DNA of 64,000 nt from assembly GCF_003075395.1 (NCBI RefSeq), contig NZ_QDFV01000002.1:124001-188000 (forward strand). Direction: 5' to 3'. Every line of letters starts with the position of its first letter. Position 1 is the stretch's first letter. The translations under genes and the position numbers were made by a program. Positions 9,658-17,803 of this stretch are shown here, one piece after another. Below the pieces are notes generated by a model. It did not search any database. It was not told the origin of the DNA and saw nothing but the letters and a program-made list of their open reading frames with translations. The DNA is from Microbacterium sp. TPD7012. GTDB taxonomy: Bacteria > Actinomycetota > Actinomycetes > Actinomycetales > Microbacteriaceae.

Positions 9658-9951
9658 ATGGCCCATGATTTTGGCGCAACGTACAGCGAGATGGAAAGCG
9701 CCGCGGCGCGACTTCGTGACGGACGCAGCTCTGTGACCGACACGCTCAAGGAGCTGCAGGGCGTCATCGACGACCTCGTGCAGGACGGCTTCAAGACCGA
9801 GAACGCGTCCGACGCCTACGCCACGGCGTACGAGGAGCTCACGACGTCGCTCGACGACGCAGCCGAGGCCGTGAACGACATGGCCCAGGCCCTCGACCGG
9901 ATGGCGGACCAGATCCGCGACACCGACTCGAGCATGGCCGGCGGCGCCTGA
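9658..9951 (+). CDS. WXG100/ESAT-6-like small secreted protein lacking the WxG tripeptide
   Basis: The 97-residue product has size, helical composition and position typical of an Esx protein: directly downstream of the motor, with a GGAGG ribosome-binding site and ATG start. It reads as two amphipathic helices separated near residues 43-50 by DGFKTENASDAY, where canonical members carry WxG. The aromatic is therefore Phe and the glycine is displaced. The second helix (YATAYEELTTSLDDAAEAV and following) matches the usual spacing. Esx proteins are exported as dimers and engage the third ATPase domain of EssC/EccC. No partner Esx gene is adjacent, so a homodimer, or pairing with the N proteins downstream, is possible (inferred). 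Confidence 0.85.
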   Translation: MAHDFGATYSEMESAAARLRDGRSSVTDTLKELQGVIDDLVQDGFKTENASDAYATAYEELTTSLDDAAEAVNDMAQALDRMADQIRDTDSSMAGGA

Positions 9952-9962
9952 ACCATCGCGCA

Positions 9963-10002
9963 GAGGTCGTGGGGTTGATCGGAAGATCGACCCCACGACC
10001 TC
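9963..10002 (+). terminator. Strong hairpin after the WXG100 gene
   Basis: An 18-bp stem (one mismatch) closes a GGAA loop at 9981-9984 and is followed by TCTCTGTG. It starts 12 bases after the WXG100 stop, so it probably ends or attenuates the short WXG100 transcript. Confidence 0.75.
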
Positions 10003-10071
10003 TCTCTGTGCAGGGGCGTGTGCGGATCGCCCCGAATAGAATCAGTCGGGAAGACGAGGGGAACACGAGCG

Positions 10072-10296
10072 ATGACCGGAACACAGAGCTACTACTGGTA
10101 CAACCTGACCTCGCAGTCGGTGGTGCGCGCGGACGAGCGTCCCTCGGAGGACGTCATCGGGCCGTTCGGCTCGCCGGAGGAGGCGGAGGAGTCGCCGGCG
10201 ATGCTGCTCGAGCATGCCCGCGCCTGGCTCGAGAGCGAGGAGAGCGAGCCGTTCCGCGCGCTGGTCGAAGAAGAAGACGGCACCGACCTCGCGTGA
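10072..10296 (+). CDS. Small conserved actinobacterial protein (YWYN...GPF..PEEA type)
   Basis: A 74-residue acidic protein. ATG 10072 is preferred over an upstream GTG because GAGGGG lies just ahead and similarity to the small family starts there. The pattern YYWYNLTSQSV followed by VIGPFGSPEEAEE resembles short actinobacterial proteins with a YxYNxxTGxVE ... GPYxSREEA signature, often labelled SPOR-like, of unknown function. A TAGAAT hexamer at 10037-10042 could be its -10. It sits between the WXG100 hairpin and a lipoprotein gene, and a link to secretion is unproven. Confidence 0.75.
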   Translation: MTGTQSYYWYNLTSQSVVRADERPSEDVIGPFGSPEEAEESPAMLLEHARAWLESEESEPFRALVEEEDGTDLA

Positions 10297-10306
10297 CGGT
10301 CGGCTC

Positions 10307-12016
10307 ATGAGGGGGGTGCGCCGCGTCGCGGCACCGATCGCCGTGCTGCTCGCGGTGGGCCTGGCCGCCTGCACGCCGGCACTGCCGGAGACGGTCGTGC
10401 CCGACACGCAGATCACCGTCGGCTGGACGGGCGCGTTCACCTCGGCGAATGCGGCGGCATCTCCTGCACCGGGCAACGTCGACATCGCCGAGACGATCCG
10501 CGGTGACTTCGGCGACCTGGTGGACGGCGAGTTCGTGGCGGACGAGGGCTTCGGCTCGGTCACGATCGTCTCCGACGATCCGTTCACCGTGCGGTACGAC
10601 CTCGCCGAGCCGGTCTGGTCGGACGACATCCCCCTCGACGCCGCCGACCTGCTGCTGGGGTGGGCGGGCGCGGCCGGCTACTTCGACGCAGAGGATGCCG
10701 ACGGCGACGACGCCTCGGCCGATGCGGAGCCCGTCGAGACGGCGGTGCCCGCGCTCGATGAATTCGCCCGTGCCATCGAGGTGACCTACCCGCAGCCGAT
10801 CATTGGCTGGCAGCAGGCCGTCACCGCACCCGTGCCCGCTCACGTCGTCGGGCACCGGGCGTTCGGCACCGACGATCCCATGGAGGCGAAGCAGGCCGTC
10901 ATCCGCGCGATCCAGGACGGCGACGACGACGCCCTCGCGAAGATCGCGGCGGTGTGGAACGACGACTTCGAGGTCGGGAAGGACGGGAAGCTCGCGGCGG
11001 ACCTGCTGCTCTCGAGCGGGCCCTTCCGGGTCGACAGCATCAGTGACGACGGCGACGGGCAGAGCGTCGCGCTCGTGCCGAATCCCTCCTACCGGGGTCT
11101 CGTGACGCCCAAGGTCGCGCGCATCGAGCTCGTTCCGGCCGGCGACCTGCCCGAGGCCGAGGTCGGCGAGCGACTGAATGTCGCACAGGTGGCCCCCACC
11201 ACAGCCAACCGCGAGATCATCCGTCAGCTCGAGCGCGAGGACTTCACGGTCGACACGCGGCACGACGGCACCCTCTGGGCGCTGATGCTCGACCCGACCG
11301 GGATCTTCACCGAGCCGCAGGCGCGGGCCGCGTTCCTCCGTGCGATACCGGCGACGGCGCTGACGGAGCGCGGCTCGGGAGTATGGGCGACCGCCTACAC
11401 GGGAACCACGTCGATGCTCTCGGCACCGGGTTCGCGTGCCTACGACATCGTCAACGAGGACTCCGGGTTCACTGCTGCTCTCGGCACGCCCGCCGACGAC
11501 GCAGCCCTGGAGCGGGAGAGCGCCGGGATCGCCGCGGGATCGTCTGTGTGCGTGTTGTACGACACCGGGAGCGAGTTCGCGACCGGGGCCTTCGTCGCCC
11601 TGGGCGAAGTCGCCGCGGAAGCGGGCTGGAGCATCGCCGACTGCGGCAGCGCGGACTTCGAGGCTGCGCTCGCGGCCGGCGCGTGGGATGCCGTGATCGC
11701 CCGTGTGCCGGTGCCGCAGACCCCTGAGCAGATCCTCGACCAGTGGGGCGGCCACGGCTCGGCATCCATCACCGGGAGCACGGATCCGGAACGCGATGCA
11801 CTGGTCGCGCAGTACGCGCAGACCACCGACGTGTACGAGGCGAGAGATCTTCTCGCGCAGATCGAGTCGACGATCGTCCGCGCCGCTGTCGCGCTGCCCA
11901 TCGCGATGAACCCCCGGGCAACGATCATCGATCGCTCGGTGACGGGTATCGCCCCGCGCACCGGTGTCGCGGCCCCCCTCACCTACGGCGTCTCGCAGTG
12001 GGAAGTGGTTCCGTGA
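10307..12016 (+). CDS. Family-5 extracellular solute-binding lipoprotein
   Basis: Start ATG 10307 gives a clean lipoprotein signal: MRGVRRVAAPIAVLLAVGL then AAC, with Cys22 as the lipidated residue. The mature part of about 547 residues has the large two-lobe fold length of SBP_bac_5 (oligopeptide/dipeptide binding) proteins, with VRYDLAEPVWSDDIPLDAADLLLGW matching the family's 'W-sD-G-pvta-D' segment. No ABC permease or ATPase gene is adjacent, as with actinobacterial orphan members such as LpqW, so it may act in envelope homeostasis rather than uptake (inferred). It ends 10 bases before operator B, and no terminator is obvious between them. Confidence 0.8.
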   Translation: MRGVRRVAAPIAVLLAVGLAACTPALPETVVPDTQITVGWTGAFTSANAAASPAPGNVDIAETIRGDFGDLVDGEFVADEGFGSVTIVSDDPFTVRYDLAEPVWSDDIPLDAADLLLGWAGAAGYFDAEDADGDDASADAEPVETAVPALDEFARAIEVTYPQPIIGWQQAVTAPVPAHVVGHRAFGTDDPMEAKQAVIRAIQDGDDDALAKIAAVWNDDFEVGKDGKLAADLLLSSGPFRVDSISDDGDGQSVALVPNPSYRGLVTPKVARIELVPAGDLPEAEVGERLNVAQVAPTTANREIIRQLEREDFTVDTRHDGTLWALMLDPTGIFTEPQARAAFLRAIPATALTERGSGVWATAYTGTTSMLSAPGSRAYDIVNEDSGFTAALGTPADDAALERESAGIAAGSSVCVLYDTGSEFATGAFVALGEVAAEAGWSIADCGSADFEAALAAGAWDAVIARVPVPQTPEQILDQWGGHGSASITGSTDPERDALVAQYAQTTDVYEARDLLAQIESTIVRAAVALPIAMNPRATIIDRSVTGIAPRTGVAAPLTYGVSQWEVVP

Positions 12017-12026
12017 TCGCGGTCTC

Positions 12027-12073
12027 ATGGGTTGTTCTCCCCATCGCGACCGTGCGGTCGCGACTCGTAAGGT
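12027..12073 (+). promoter_or_regulatory. Inverted-repeat operator/promoter B upstream of effector module 1
   Basis: ATGGG-N8-CCCAT lies at 12027-12044. TAAGGT (12068-12073) follows 23 bp later as candidate -10. The gene start is GTG 12093 with GGAGGT at 12081. Confidence 0.68.
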
Positions 12074-12080
12074 CGTCTGT

Positions 12081-12955
12081 GGAGGTGTCGCTGTGGGAAT
12101 GATGTTGCCGAATGAGCTTGTCTGGGTGATGGAGAAGCTGGGTTTCGAGTGGCCGGATATCGATGAGGACGAGGTTCGTAAGGGGGCGACCCTGGTGCGG
12201 AACTTCGGGTCGGATCTGGAGGATGTGATCCAGGCGGTGGACCGTCAGGTGAACGGGGACCTGGGTGGGGCGCTGCGGGGGCAGACGGGTCCGGCGACGA
12301 TGTCCGCTTGGAACACGAACCGGTCGCAGAACCTGCAGCAGCTGATCGACATCATGCCGCCGGCGGCGACGGCGATGGATGTCGGCGCGGATGCGATCTT
12401 CGCGTTGAAGATGAAGGTGATCGTCGATGTGTCGTCGACGTTGATCACGTTGGTGGCGATGCTCACGAACCCGATCACGGCGGCGGGTGCGGGGCCGATG
12501 CTGTTGATCAAGAAGAAGCTGTTGAACGCGGCGGTGGATATCGCGGTGGAGCAGTTGTTGAATCAGTTGGCGCCGATGCTGATCGAGCCGATGGCGGAGA
12601 AGCTGCCGGCGGTGATCGACGCGATCCTGGATGCGCCGATGGTGGAGGGGAACATCGGGGATTCGGATGAGTTCTATGCGGATCTGCAGGCGTTGGATGA
12701 TGCGCAGTCGACGATGAAGCTGCATGGGTCGGATATCCAGTCGTTGACGTCGAATTTCTTCGCGGAGTTCGAGGCGTTGGACTTCGGGGGTGATGACTGA
12801 TGAGTGCGATCAAGCCGATCATCCGTGAGGTGAAGCAGTCGGTGTTGAAGGGCTTCGCCCACGCGAAGGACAAGCTGCATGGGGTTGCCGACAACATCGT
12901 CAAGCACGTCGATGACGTGGGCGTGCAGGTGCGCGGCCAGGACCGGTTCGACAAC
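12081..12955 (+). repeat. Dispersed coding repeat, copy 1 (N gene plus 5' part of T gene)
   Basis: Nearly identical at the DNA level to 20193-21065, from the GGAGGT site through the whole N gene and about 150 bases into the T gene, after which the two diverge completely. A third, patchy copy is at 24803-25610. The repeat has many TTG, GGG and GAT codons that contrast with the surrounding G/C-ending codon use. Confidence 0.85.
12093..12800 (+). CDS. CpnT-N-terminal-like (WXG100-superfamily) helical protein, N copy 1
   Basis: A 235-residue protein starting at GTG 12093 behind GGAGGT, the same start as its paralogs. Near the N-terminus the signature LGFEWPDIDEDEV (16-28) matches the 'LGxxWPxxDED' opening of the WXG100-like domain that heads CpnT-type and other actinobacterial type VII toxins. 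A helical bundle follows, with hydrophobic helices around 105-135 and 150-185. In known family members this domain is fused to the toxin; here it ends and the T gene starts in the overlapping ATGA. It is therefore likely the export-targeting half of a split effector, or a dedicated partner chaperone (inferred). It is almost identical to the copy at 20205. Confidence 0.8.
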   Translation: MGMMLPNELVWVMEKLGFEWPDIDEDEVRKGATLVRNFGSDLEDVIQAVDRQVNGDLGGALRGQTGPATMSAWNTNRSQNLQQLIDIMPPAATAMDVGADAIFALKMKVIVDVSSTLITLVAMLTNPITAAGAGPMLLIKKKLLNAAVDIAVEQLLNQLAPMLIEPMAEKLPAVIDAILDAPMVEGNIGDSDEFYADLQALDDAQSTMKLHGSDIQSLTSNFFAEFEALDFGGDD

Positions 12956-13414
12956 CCCAACGGCAACAGCGGTTCCGGAAACGGTCCTTCGACGCACCCG
13001 TGGCAGCCGAACCGGAACCGCAAGCCCGAGGGGATGAGCGATGAGGACTACCTCGACCTCCTCGACGAGAGTGTGCACAACCCGAACGGTCTCGAAGCGA
13101 TCCTCGGCAAATACTACGTCCCCGGCACCTCGAGCTACGTCGATGTGGCCGAGGGGCGGCACCCCCCGGCCACGTACTTCAGCCTCGGCGACCAGTGGGA
13201 CAGCATCAAGGATGCGAATGGCCTGTCAGACGACGACATGTTCGATGCGTTCAACGTTCCTTTCCTGGAACGTATGATGGCCGAAGGGAAACCGATCGGA
13301 TTCTCCCACAACCCGCAGGACTTCCCAGGCAGCGCACTGTACTTTGAACTCGATTTCCTGCAGAGGAACGGGTACGTGTTCGATCCGACGACGATGCAGG
13401 CGTATCGTCCCTGA
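12800..13414 (+). CDS. T protein 1: conserved N-terminus with unrecognised toxin-like C-terminal domain
   Basis: The ATG overlaps the N-gene stop by one base. Of 204 residues, the first 51 (MSAIKPIIREVKQSVLKGF through RGQDRFD) are shared with T proteins at 15788, 20912 and 25570. A Gly/Ser/Asn-rich hinge (about 52-70) follows, then a C-terminal domain unlike the others, containing YFSLGDQWDSIKDANGLSD and GKPIGFSHNP, ending FDPTTMQAYRP. Constant head, hinge and swappable tail is the polymorphic-toxin plan. I do not recognise the tail family and no activity can be assigned. The genes immediately downstream are the best immunity candidates. Confidence 0.7.
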   Translation: MSAIKPIIREVKQSVLKGFAHAKDKLHGVADNIVKHVDDVGVQVRGQDRFDNPNGNSGSGNGPSTHPWQPNRNRKPEGMSDEDYLDLLDESVHNPNGLEAILGKYYVPGTSSYVDVAEGRHPPATYFSLGDQWDSIKDANGLSDDDMFDAFNVPFLERMMAEGKPIGFSHNPQDFPGSALYFELDFLQRNGYVFDPTTMQAYRP

Positions 13415-13428
13415 CCTGAGGAATGACA

Positions 13429-13770
13429 ATGGCACACGAGGTTCTGACCGTGGATGACGTCCTCGCCCTGGTCGGCGAACTACGCCCCGCTGCGAATCAG
13501 TTGGTGAGGAAGTCGGATGTCGAACTCGGCTTCGTCATCTACGACGCGTTCAGTGTCCGCGGATTGTACGACGACTACGGCAGCGGCAACTGGGGATTCA
13601 GTATTGCTTTGGGCGGAGACGCCGTCGTGTCCACTGTTCTCGGGCGGCGCCTGGGTATTCGCGGCACTCGGGACGAAGTGCGATCGGCTCTCGAAGCCGT
13701 CGACGAGTACGCGCGTCTGAGGCTCGGGCCCGAGTATCTCGCCGCGCACGAGGCTGCTTACGGCAGCTGA
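13429..13770 (+). CDS. Putative immunity protein, paralog of the one at 15137
   Basis: A 113-residue soluble acidic protein. ATG 13429 is preferred to ATG 13423 because GAGGA sits at a workable distance only from the former. It shares the core SDVEL.FV.YDAF.VRG.YDDYGSGNWGF and the G.RGTRD.VR.AL tail with the product at 15137. The family is not recognised. Position 15 bases after toxin-like gene 12800, small size and duplication in the same island suggest an immunity protein (inferred). Confidence 0.65.
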   Translation: MAHEVLTVDDVLALVGELRPAANQLVRKSDVELGFVIYDAFSVRGLYDDYGSGNWGFSIALGGDAVVSTVLGRRLGIRGTRDEVRSALEAVDEYARLRLGPEYLAAHEAAYGS

Positions 13771-13963
13771 TGCCATCGCGTCGAAGACTAGCCCGATCGT
13801 GACGGAATCCTGTGCGCCGTGGAGAGTCGCTCTGTGAAAGGACCCATGCGCCTCCGCGGAGAGCGAGGCCGGCACTGAGTGAATCGACGCCGAGTCCGCA
13901 CGACAGTGGCGGGAATTGAGCGAACTGGATATGGACAAGGAACCCCGCAGATATCCTGAAAGC
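13771..13963. other. Intergenic spacer inside module 1
   Basis: About 190 bases with no convincing gene, hairpin or copy of the island operator. In-frame TTG 13916 and ATG 13931 could extend the next gene upstream. Confidence 0.5.
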
Positions 13964-14389
13964 ATGACGGCAGGGTCGCTCGGGATCCAGGTGATGCGCG
14001 AAGGGATCGTGCGAGACGCCGCTGTGTCGTGGCGGTTCGAGGAGCCCTTCTCCTGGGTCGTGGAGGTACGCGGTTCCGGATTCGGAACGGCCGAAGCACG
14101 CGCGGACGACGCCTTCGAGGCGCTCTGTCTCGTGCGGGAAGAGCTCGAGCCATTCGGCTGGCGGATCGGCGTAGCGGGTGCGCAGATCGACGTCTGGCCC
14201 AGCGGCATGGCTCGTGATCAGGGCGGCGGTCTGCGCGCGTATCGGATGACGTCCGAGAGCGTGGGGGATCTCGTGGACACGTTCGCGCCGGTGGATCCCG
14301 CGTCGGTGACCACGGTGGCCGTGCAGCGGGCGGAGACCGAGCGGCTGTACGAGGCGATTCGACATCGGGCGCGAACGGATGAGGACTGA
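13964..14389 (+). CDS. Unknown small protein, putative immunity, paralog of next gene
   Basis: About 141 residues from ATG 13964; alternative starts are ATG 13931 and TTG 13916, none with a strong ribosome-binding site. The central pattern AFEAL...REELEPFGWRIGVAGAQIDVWPSGM is matched in the following gene by AFWAFERAREQYEPLGWRVAVQGASVRCFPSGM, so the two are tandem paralogs. The stop overlaps the next ATG (ACTGATGA), indicating coupling. The family is not recognised; immunity is inferred only from location and duplication. Confidence 0.6.
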   Translation: MTAGSLGIQVMREGIVRDAAVSWRFEEPFSWVVEVRGSGFGTAEARADDAFEALCLVREELEPFGWRIGVAGAQIDVWPSGMARDQGGGLRAYRMTSESVGDLVDTFAPVDPASVTTVAVQRAETERLYEAIRHRARTDED

Positions 14390-14838
14390 TGAAGAATCTG
14401 ACCTACGGCGGCATCATCGCTGCTGCGGGAAATGTCTCTGTCCCCGCGACGGTTGCCGTAGTGCAGGACTTCGATCGCCCCAACGGCAGGGAGTACGCGG
14501 TCTCCGTCGAGTTCGATCAGCACGTGTTCACGGGCCTGGGCGCGGACGCGTTCTGGGCTTTCGAGAGAGCGCGTGAACAGTATGAGCCTCTGGGGTGGAG
14601 GGTCGCGGTCCAGGGCGCATCGGTGCGTTGCTTTCCCAGCGGAATGCAGGGCGAGGCGGGCGCCCTCATGGTGTACAGGCACCCGGAATCGCTGGAAGAT
14701 GCGCAACCGGAGCCGGTGGTGACCTTCGCGGCCGCGGCGCTCGACGAGATCGTGACCTTCGCCGAGCAGATGGCGGCGCAACGAGAACGTATGGAGCCGT
14801 TACGCCGATCAGGCCAGACCGACAGACGCCGACCATGA
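14389..14838 (+). CDS. Unknown small protein, putative immunity, tandem paralog
   Basis: A 149-residue protein starting in the overlap with the previous stop. It keeps the same 'exPLGWRv.vqGA.v.cfPSGMqg' block near residues 65-90 as its neighbour at 13964, but the first 40 and last 40 residues have diverged. No signal peptide or membrane segment is seen. The C-terminus is rich in Arg. It may neutralise a toxin that is no longer encoded nearby (inferred). Confidence 0.6.
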   Translation: MKNLTYGGIIAAAGNVSVPATVAVVQDFDRPNGREYAVSVEFDQHVFTGLGADAFWAFERAREQYEPLGWRVAVQGASVRCFPSGMQGEAGALMVYRHPESLEDAQPEPVVTFAAAALDEIVTFAEQMAAQRERMEPLRRSGQTDRRRP

Positions 14839-14848
14839 GAGTGGACTC

Positions 14849-15133
14849 GTGACAGCGCACGTCGACTCGACGTACCCGGGTGCCTGCGAGGTCTGTTCGG
14901 GGTATTGGGCGACATACGCGCCGGAGGCGCGCGCCGTGACGATCGGCGAGAGCGAAGAATTCATGGCAGAGGTGCGTCGCTGCCGCTCCTGCGGCACCTA
15001 CTGGGAGGTCGGCGCCTTCAGCTACCCCCGGGTCATCTCCCGCGACCAGGCACGACGCGAGCTTCCTGACCTCGATGATCTCGAGCAGGCGCTGGGTATC
15101 GACTTCCCGAACCCGGCTGCGACGGAGGAGTGA
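14849..15133 (+). CDS. Small zinc-ribbon-like protein of the effector island
   Basis: A 94-residue protein from GTG 14849. It has two CxxC knuckles, CEVC at about 13-16 and CRSC at about 45-48, spaced as in a zinc ribbon, followed by YWEVGAF and an acidic C-terminus (PDLDDLEQALGIDF). Zinc binding is likely from the four cysteines; the function is unknown. It lies within the run of putative immunity genes and ends 3 bases before the next start, so it belongs to the same transcript. Confidence 0.65.
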   Translation: MTAHVDSTYPGACEVCSGYWATYAPEARAVTIGESEEFMAEVRRCRSCGTYWEVGAFSYPRVISRDQARRELPDLDDLEQALGIDFPNPAATEE

Positions 15134-15136
15134 GAG

Positions 15137-15493
15137 ATGCCGCATGACGACATGACGGTGGACGATGTGCTCGACCTCGTTCGCGCGCATCTCCCCGCTG
15201 CGACGAAGCGGTACAAGAGGTCGGATGTCGAACTGACCTTCGTCCTGTACGACGCCTTCGCCGTGCGCGGCTCATACGATGACTACGGCAGCGGCAACTG
15301 GGGATTCGGCATCCTCTTGGGCGGAGATGCATCGGTGTCCGAGATCCTCGGGCAGCGGCTGTCGATCCGCGGCACTCGGGACCAGGTTCGGGAAGCGCTG
15401 AAGGCCATCGACGAGTACGTGCGGTTGCGGCTGGGGAGCGACTATCTCGCGGCCTACGACGCCGCGTACGGTGCGAGAGGAACCCGGCCGTGA
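15137..15493 (+). CDS. Putative immunity protein, paralog of the one at 13429
   Basis: A 118-residue protein from ATG 15137 with GAG just upstream. It aligns along nearly its whole length with the product at 13429, sharing the TVDDVL head, YDDYGSGNWGF centre and IRGTRD..REAL tail. Two copies near two different T genes (12800 and 15788) suggest that one protects against each, or that one is an orphan kept after toxin replacement. The stop overlaps the GTG of the next gene. The family is not recognised. Confidence 0.65.
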   Translation: MPHDDMTVDDVLDLVRAHLPAATKRYKRSDVELTFVLYDAFAVRGSYDDYGSGNWGFGILLGGDASVSEILGQRLSIRGTRDQVREALKAIDEYVRLRLGSDYLAAYDAAYGARGTRP

Positions 15494-15774
15494 CGGACCA
15501 GAACACAGATCTGAGCGAAGCCATCGTGGTGCACCTCACGAACTATCCGGGGAAGAACGAGGCCGCTTTCGAGGCACGATACGGCTCGACTGGGGTCCGT
15601 GAGCAGGTACGTGCGATGCTGGACGAGACGATCAGCACCCGGATCGACTGGGCGGGCATGTCCCTCAGCGAGATCGGTGACGAGCTCGAACGCGTGATGC
15701 GTGAGAGGCATCCGGAGCTGTCGGATGCCGCGATCAGGAAACTCGGCAACTACTACACGTATCAGGTCAAATGA
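15490..15774 (+). CDS. Unknown small acidic protein in immunity array
   Basis: A 94-residue protein starting at GTG 15490 (GTGA overlap with the previous stop). It is predicted helical, with a charged middle (SLSEIGDELERVMRERHPEL), and ends NYYTYQVK. It resembles no family I can name. It is followed 13 bases later by the orphan T gene at 15788, so it is transcribed with both toxin-like and immunity-like genes. Confidence 0.6.
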   Translation: MTDQNTDLSEAIVVHLTNYPGKNEAAFEARYGSTGVREQVRAMLDETISTRIDWAGMSLSEIGDELERVMRERHPELSDAAIRKLGNYYTYQVK

Positions 15775-15787
15775 GGGGAAACGACCG

Positions 15788-16531
15788 ATGAGCGCGATCA
15801 AGCCGATCATGCGCGAGGTGAGGCAGGCGGTCCTCTCGGGCATGGCCCACTCGAAGGACAAGCTGCACCAGCTGACCGACAACATGCTCAACCACGTCGA
15901 CGACGTCGCGAAGCGGGTGCGCGGCCAGGACAAGTTCGAGGGCAGGGACGCGCCGTGGGCGCTGCGCGGGGGATGGGACCGGAACTCGTCGACCCAGCCG
16001 GGCGACTACACCCCCGGCGGACGGTTCGACCACGATCACAAGAGCGACCGTCCTGACCCCGAGGACTACCTGAGCAAGGACTACATCGACCGGCACCTCG
16101 CTCGGTTCGACAACGGCGCGAGCCGCATCTACGTGTCCGACTCCCTCAACAACTACGGGCCGGCGCAGGCCGACCACGATGCCTTCGTCTTCCCGACCGA
16201 AGACCTCGACCGGGTTCTCAACGAGGCGGGTCACGACACCGACAAGCTCGAGGATCTGCTCGGTTTCGATCGGGGATCGCTGCGCGACGAGGACGGCAAC
16301 CCGCTCCAGATCGAGATCCGCCACTTCTCGCCGGATGAGCTCAACGGACTCACCGTTCCGTCGGGTCGCGAGAACGGCGCGAACGAGAACTGGCTGCCCG
16401 GCGGCTATCTTCCGACGGGTGTGCCCGAAGGCGTGATCACCATGCCGGACACCGCCACCGGATCGCGCAACGGCGGCGGCGGCCCGGCATCCTGGCCGGG
16501 AACGTTCGGCGGCAACTACGAGTTGCGGTGA
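15788..16531 (+). CDS. T protein 2: orphan toxin-like protein without an adjacent N gene
   Basis: Start ATG 15788 gives 247 residues. The head (MSAIKPIMREVRQAVLSGM through RGQDKFE) is the shared T module. The tail from about residue 95 is unlike T1, T4 and T5: YIDRHLARFDNGASRIYVSD, then DAFVFPTEDLDRVL, LEDLLGFDRGSL, and SGRENGANENWLPGGYLPTG near the end. The last block (GxExGANxxWxPGGxLPxGVPEGVI) looks like one I have seen at the C-termini of other polymorphic toxins, but I cannot name the fold or activity. No N gene precedes it; instead it follows four to six immunity-like genes, as expected for an orphan toxin cassette that could recombine with a complete upstream copy. Confidence 0.68.
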   Translation: MSAIKPIMREVRQAVLSGMAHSKDKLHQLTDNMLNHVDDVAKRVRGQDKFEGRDAPWALRGGWDRNSSTQPGDYTPGGRFDHDHKSDRPDPEDYLSKDYIDRHLARFDNGASRIYVSDSLNNYGPAQADHDAFVFPTEDLDRVLNEAGHDTDKLEDLLGFDRGSLRDEDGNPLQIEIRHFSPDELNGLTVPSGRENGANENWLPGGYLPTGVPEGVITMPDTATGSRNGGGGPASWPGTFGGNYELR

Positions 16532-16538
16532 CCGCGCC

Positions 16539-17717
16539 ATGATCTTCCGCAAGAAGCAGAACCCGGCTGACGCGGGCCTTCCGGACGGCACGGTCGTGCT
16601 GCATCCGTTCGATGACCGGCTCGGCCGGACAGCGGGGGTGCCGCAGATCAGCGCCCAGGATGCCGAGATGCGATGGGCAACCGGGGAGGAGATTCACCTG
16701 CTCCCCGCGCACGACGCGGGAGACGTCGTGCCCTGGTCGCTCACGGCCCGGCGCGGTCGGGACTACGTCGTCAACGAGTACGCCGCCGACGGTCGCCGCG
16801 TGCGGAGCGAGCGTTGGGTGCAGGACGGCGATCGGGTGCGGATGGCTGGCGGCGAGGCGCGGTTCGAACAGGACGGCGATCAGGGCCCGACGGCTTATCA
16901 GGTCGAGTGGGACGCGTATCCCGGCGGGGCGATGCGGATCGAGACCATCGCTCCGCGCAGCGAGGACGACCAGGTGACCGGTTTCCGATCCGCTCCAGAA
17001 GCGCGGATCGAGCGGCCGGCCCCCACTGTCGACACTGTTCTCGACCTGCGGGACTCCGACGATCTCGACGCTGCGGCTTTCGCGGGTCTCGGCCCTCGGG
17101 AAGCCGCCGAGCTCTACGCGCGCAGCCGTGCCCGCGGCGCGGCACCGCTCACGACCGAGGACGTGTTCGGGGAGGCGTCGCTGCGCACAGGAGCCGTCGT
17201 GCTCGCCTCGGCCCGCCAGATCATGGACGTCGTCGACGGGATCCTGCATCGCGGCAGAGCCACCGACGGGGTCATGGGATCTCGGGTTCCGGTGCTGCAG
17301 CGCGGGGCGGCGACCATCATTCCGCTCGGTGCGCAGGGCGCGGCCCTGGAGTATCAGGCGGATGTGCGTGACGAACTGGTGGAGCTGTCGAACAGCGTCC
17401 GGTGGGCCCTCGAGCACCGCGCAGGGAGCCGGGTGAGCCTGGACCTCGCGGACGCGCCGCCGTCGGGGGAGCGTTCGTATCGATCGCAGCTCGCGGTGGC
17501 CGGGGCGACGCGTGCGGGCGTCTGGCGGCCGGAGCCGGGTCTCGCGGTTGTTCTCGTCGTCTCGGGCGATCCGGATGCCGGCACTCTCACCCATGCGCTC
17601 CACATCGTGCCGAGCGGATGGGTGGCATCGCCCGACGCTCTGGAACGACCGCTCGACGAGCCGATCGACGTCGCCTGGTCCTGGGCGGACGTCGTGTCCC
17701 TGGCATCGTCCTGGTGA
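16539..17717 (+). CDS. Unknown 392-residue protein in the effector island
   Basis: Starts at ATG 16539, seven bases after T protein 2, so it is its nearest candidate partner. No signal peptide or membrane helix is seen. The N-terminal 150 residues look beta-rich and acidic; the middle has helix-forming GPREAAELYARSRARGAAP; the C-terminal third contains SVRWALEHRAGSRVSLDLA and a hydrophobic strand AVVLVVSGDPD. It is too large for a typical single-domain immunity protein. It could be a two-domain immunity protein or an accessory factor; the family is not recognised. Confidence 0.65.
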   Translation: MIFRKKQNPADAGLPDGTVVLHPFDDRLGRTAGVPQISAQDAEMRWATGEEIHLLPAHDAGDVVPWSLTARRGRDYVVNEYAADGRRVRSERWVQDGDRVRMAGGEARFEQDGDQGPTAYQVEWDAYPGGAMRIETIAPRSEDDQVTGFRSAPEARIERPAPTVDTVLDLRDSDDLDAAAFAGLGPREAAELYARSRARGAAPLTTEDVFGEASLRTGAVVLASARQIMDVVDGILHRGRATDGVMGSRVPVLQRGAATIIPLGAQGAALEYQADVRDELVELSNSVRWALEHRAGSRVSLDLADAPPSGERSYRSQLAVAGATRAGVWRPEPGLAVVLVVSGDPDAGTLTHALHIVPSGWVASPDALERPLDEPIDVAWSWADVVSLASSW

Positions 17718-17803
17718 GCGACGCGTGAGCCGGTCGGCGGCAGGCTCGGCACGTGACCAGCGCCGGATAGTCTGATGAGAACCCGAGGAGAGGACCGCAA
17801 CGC

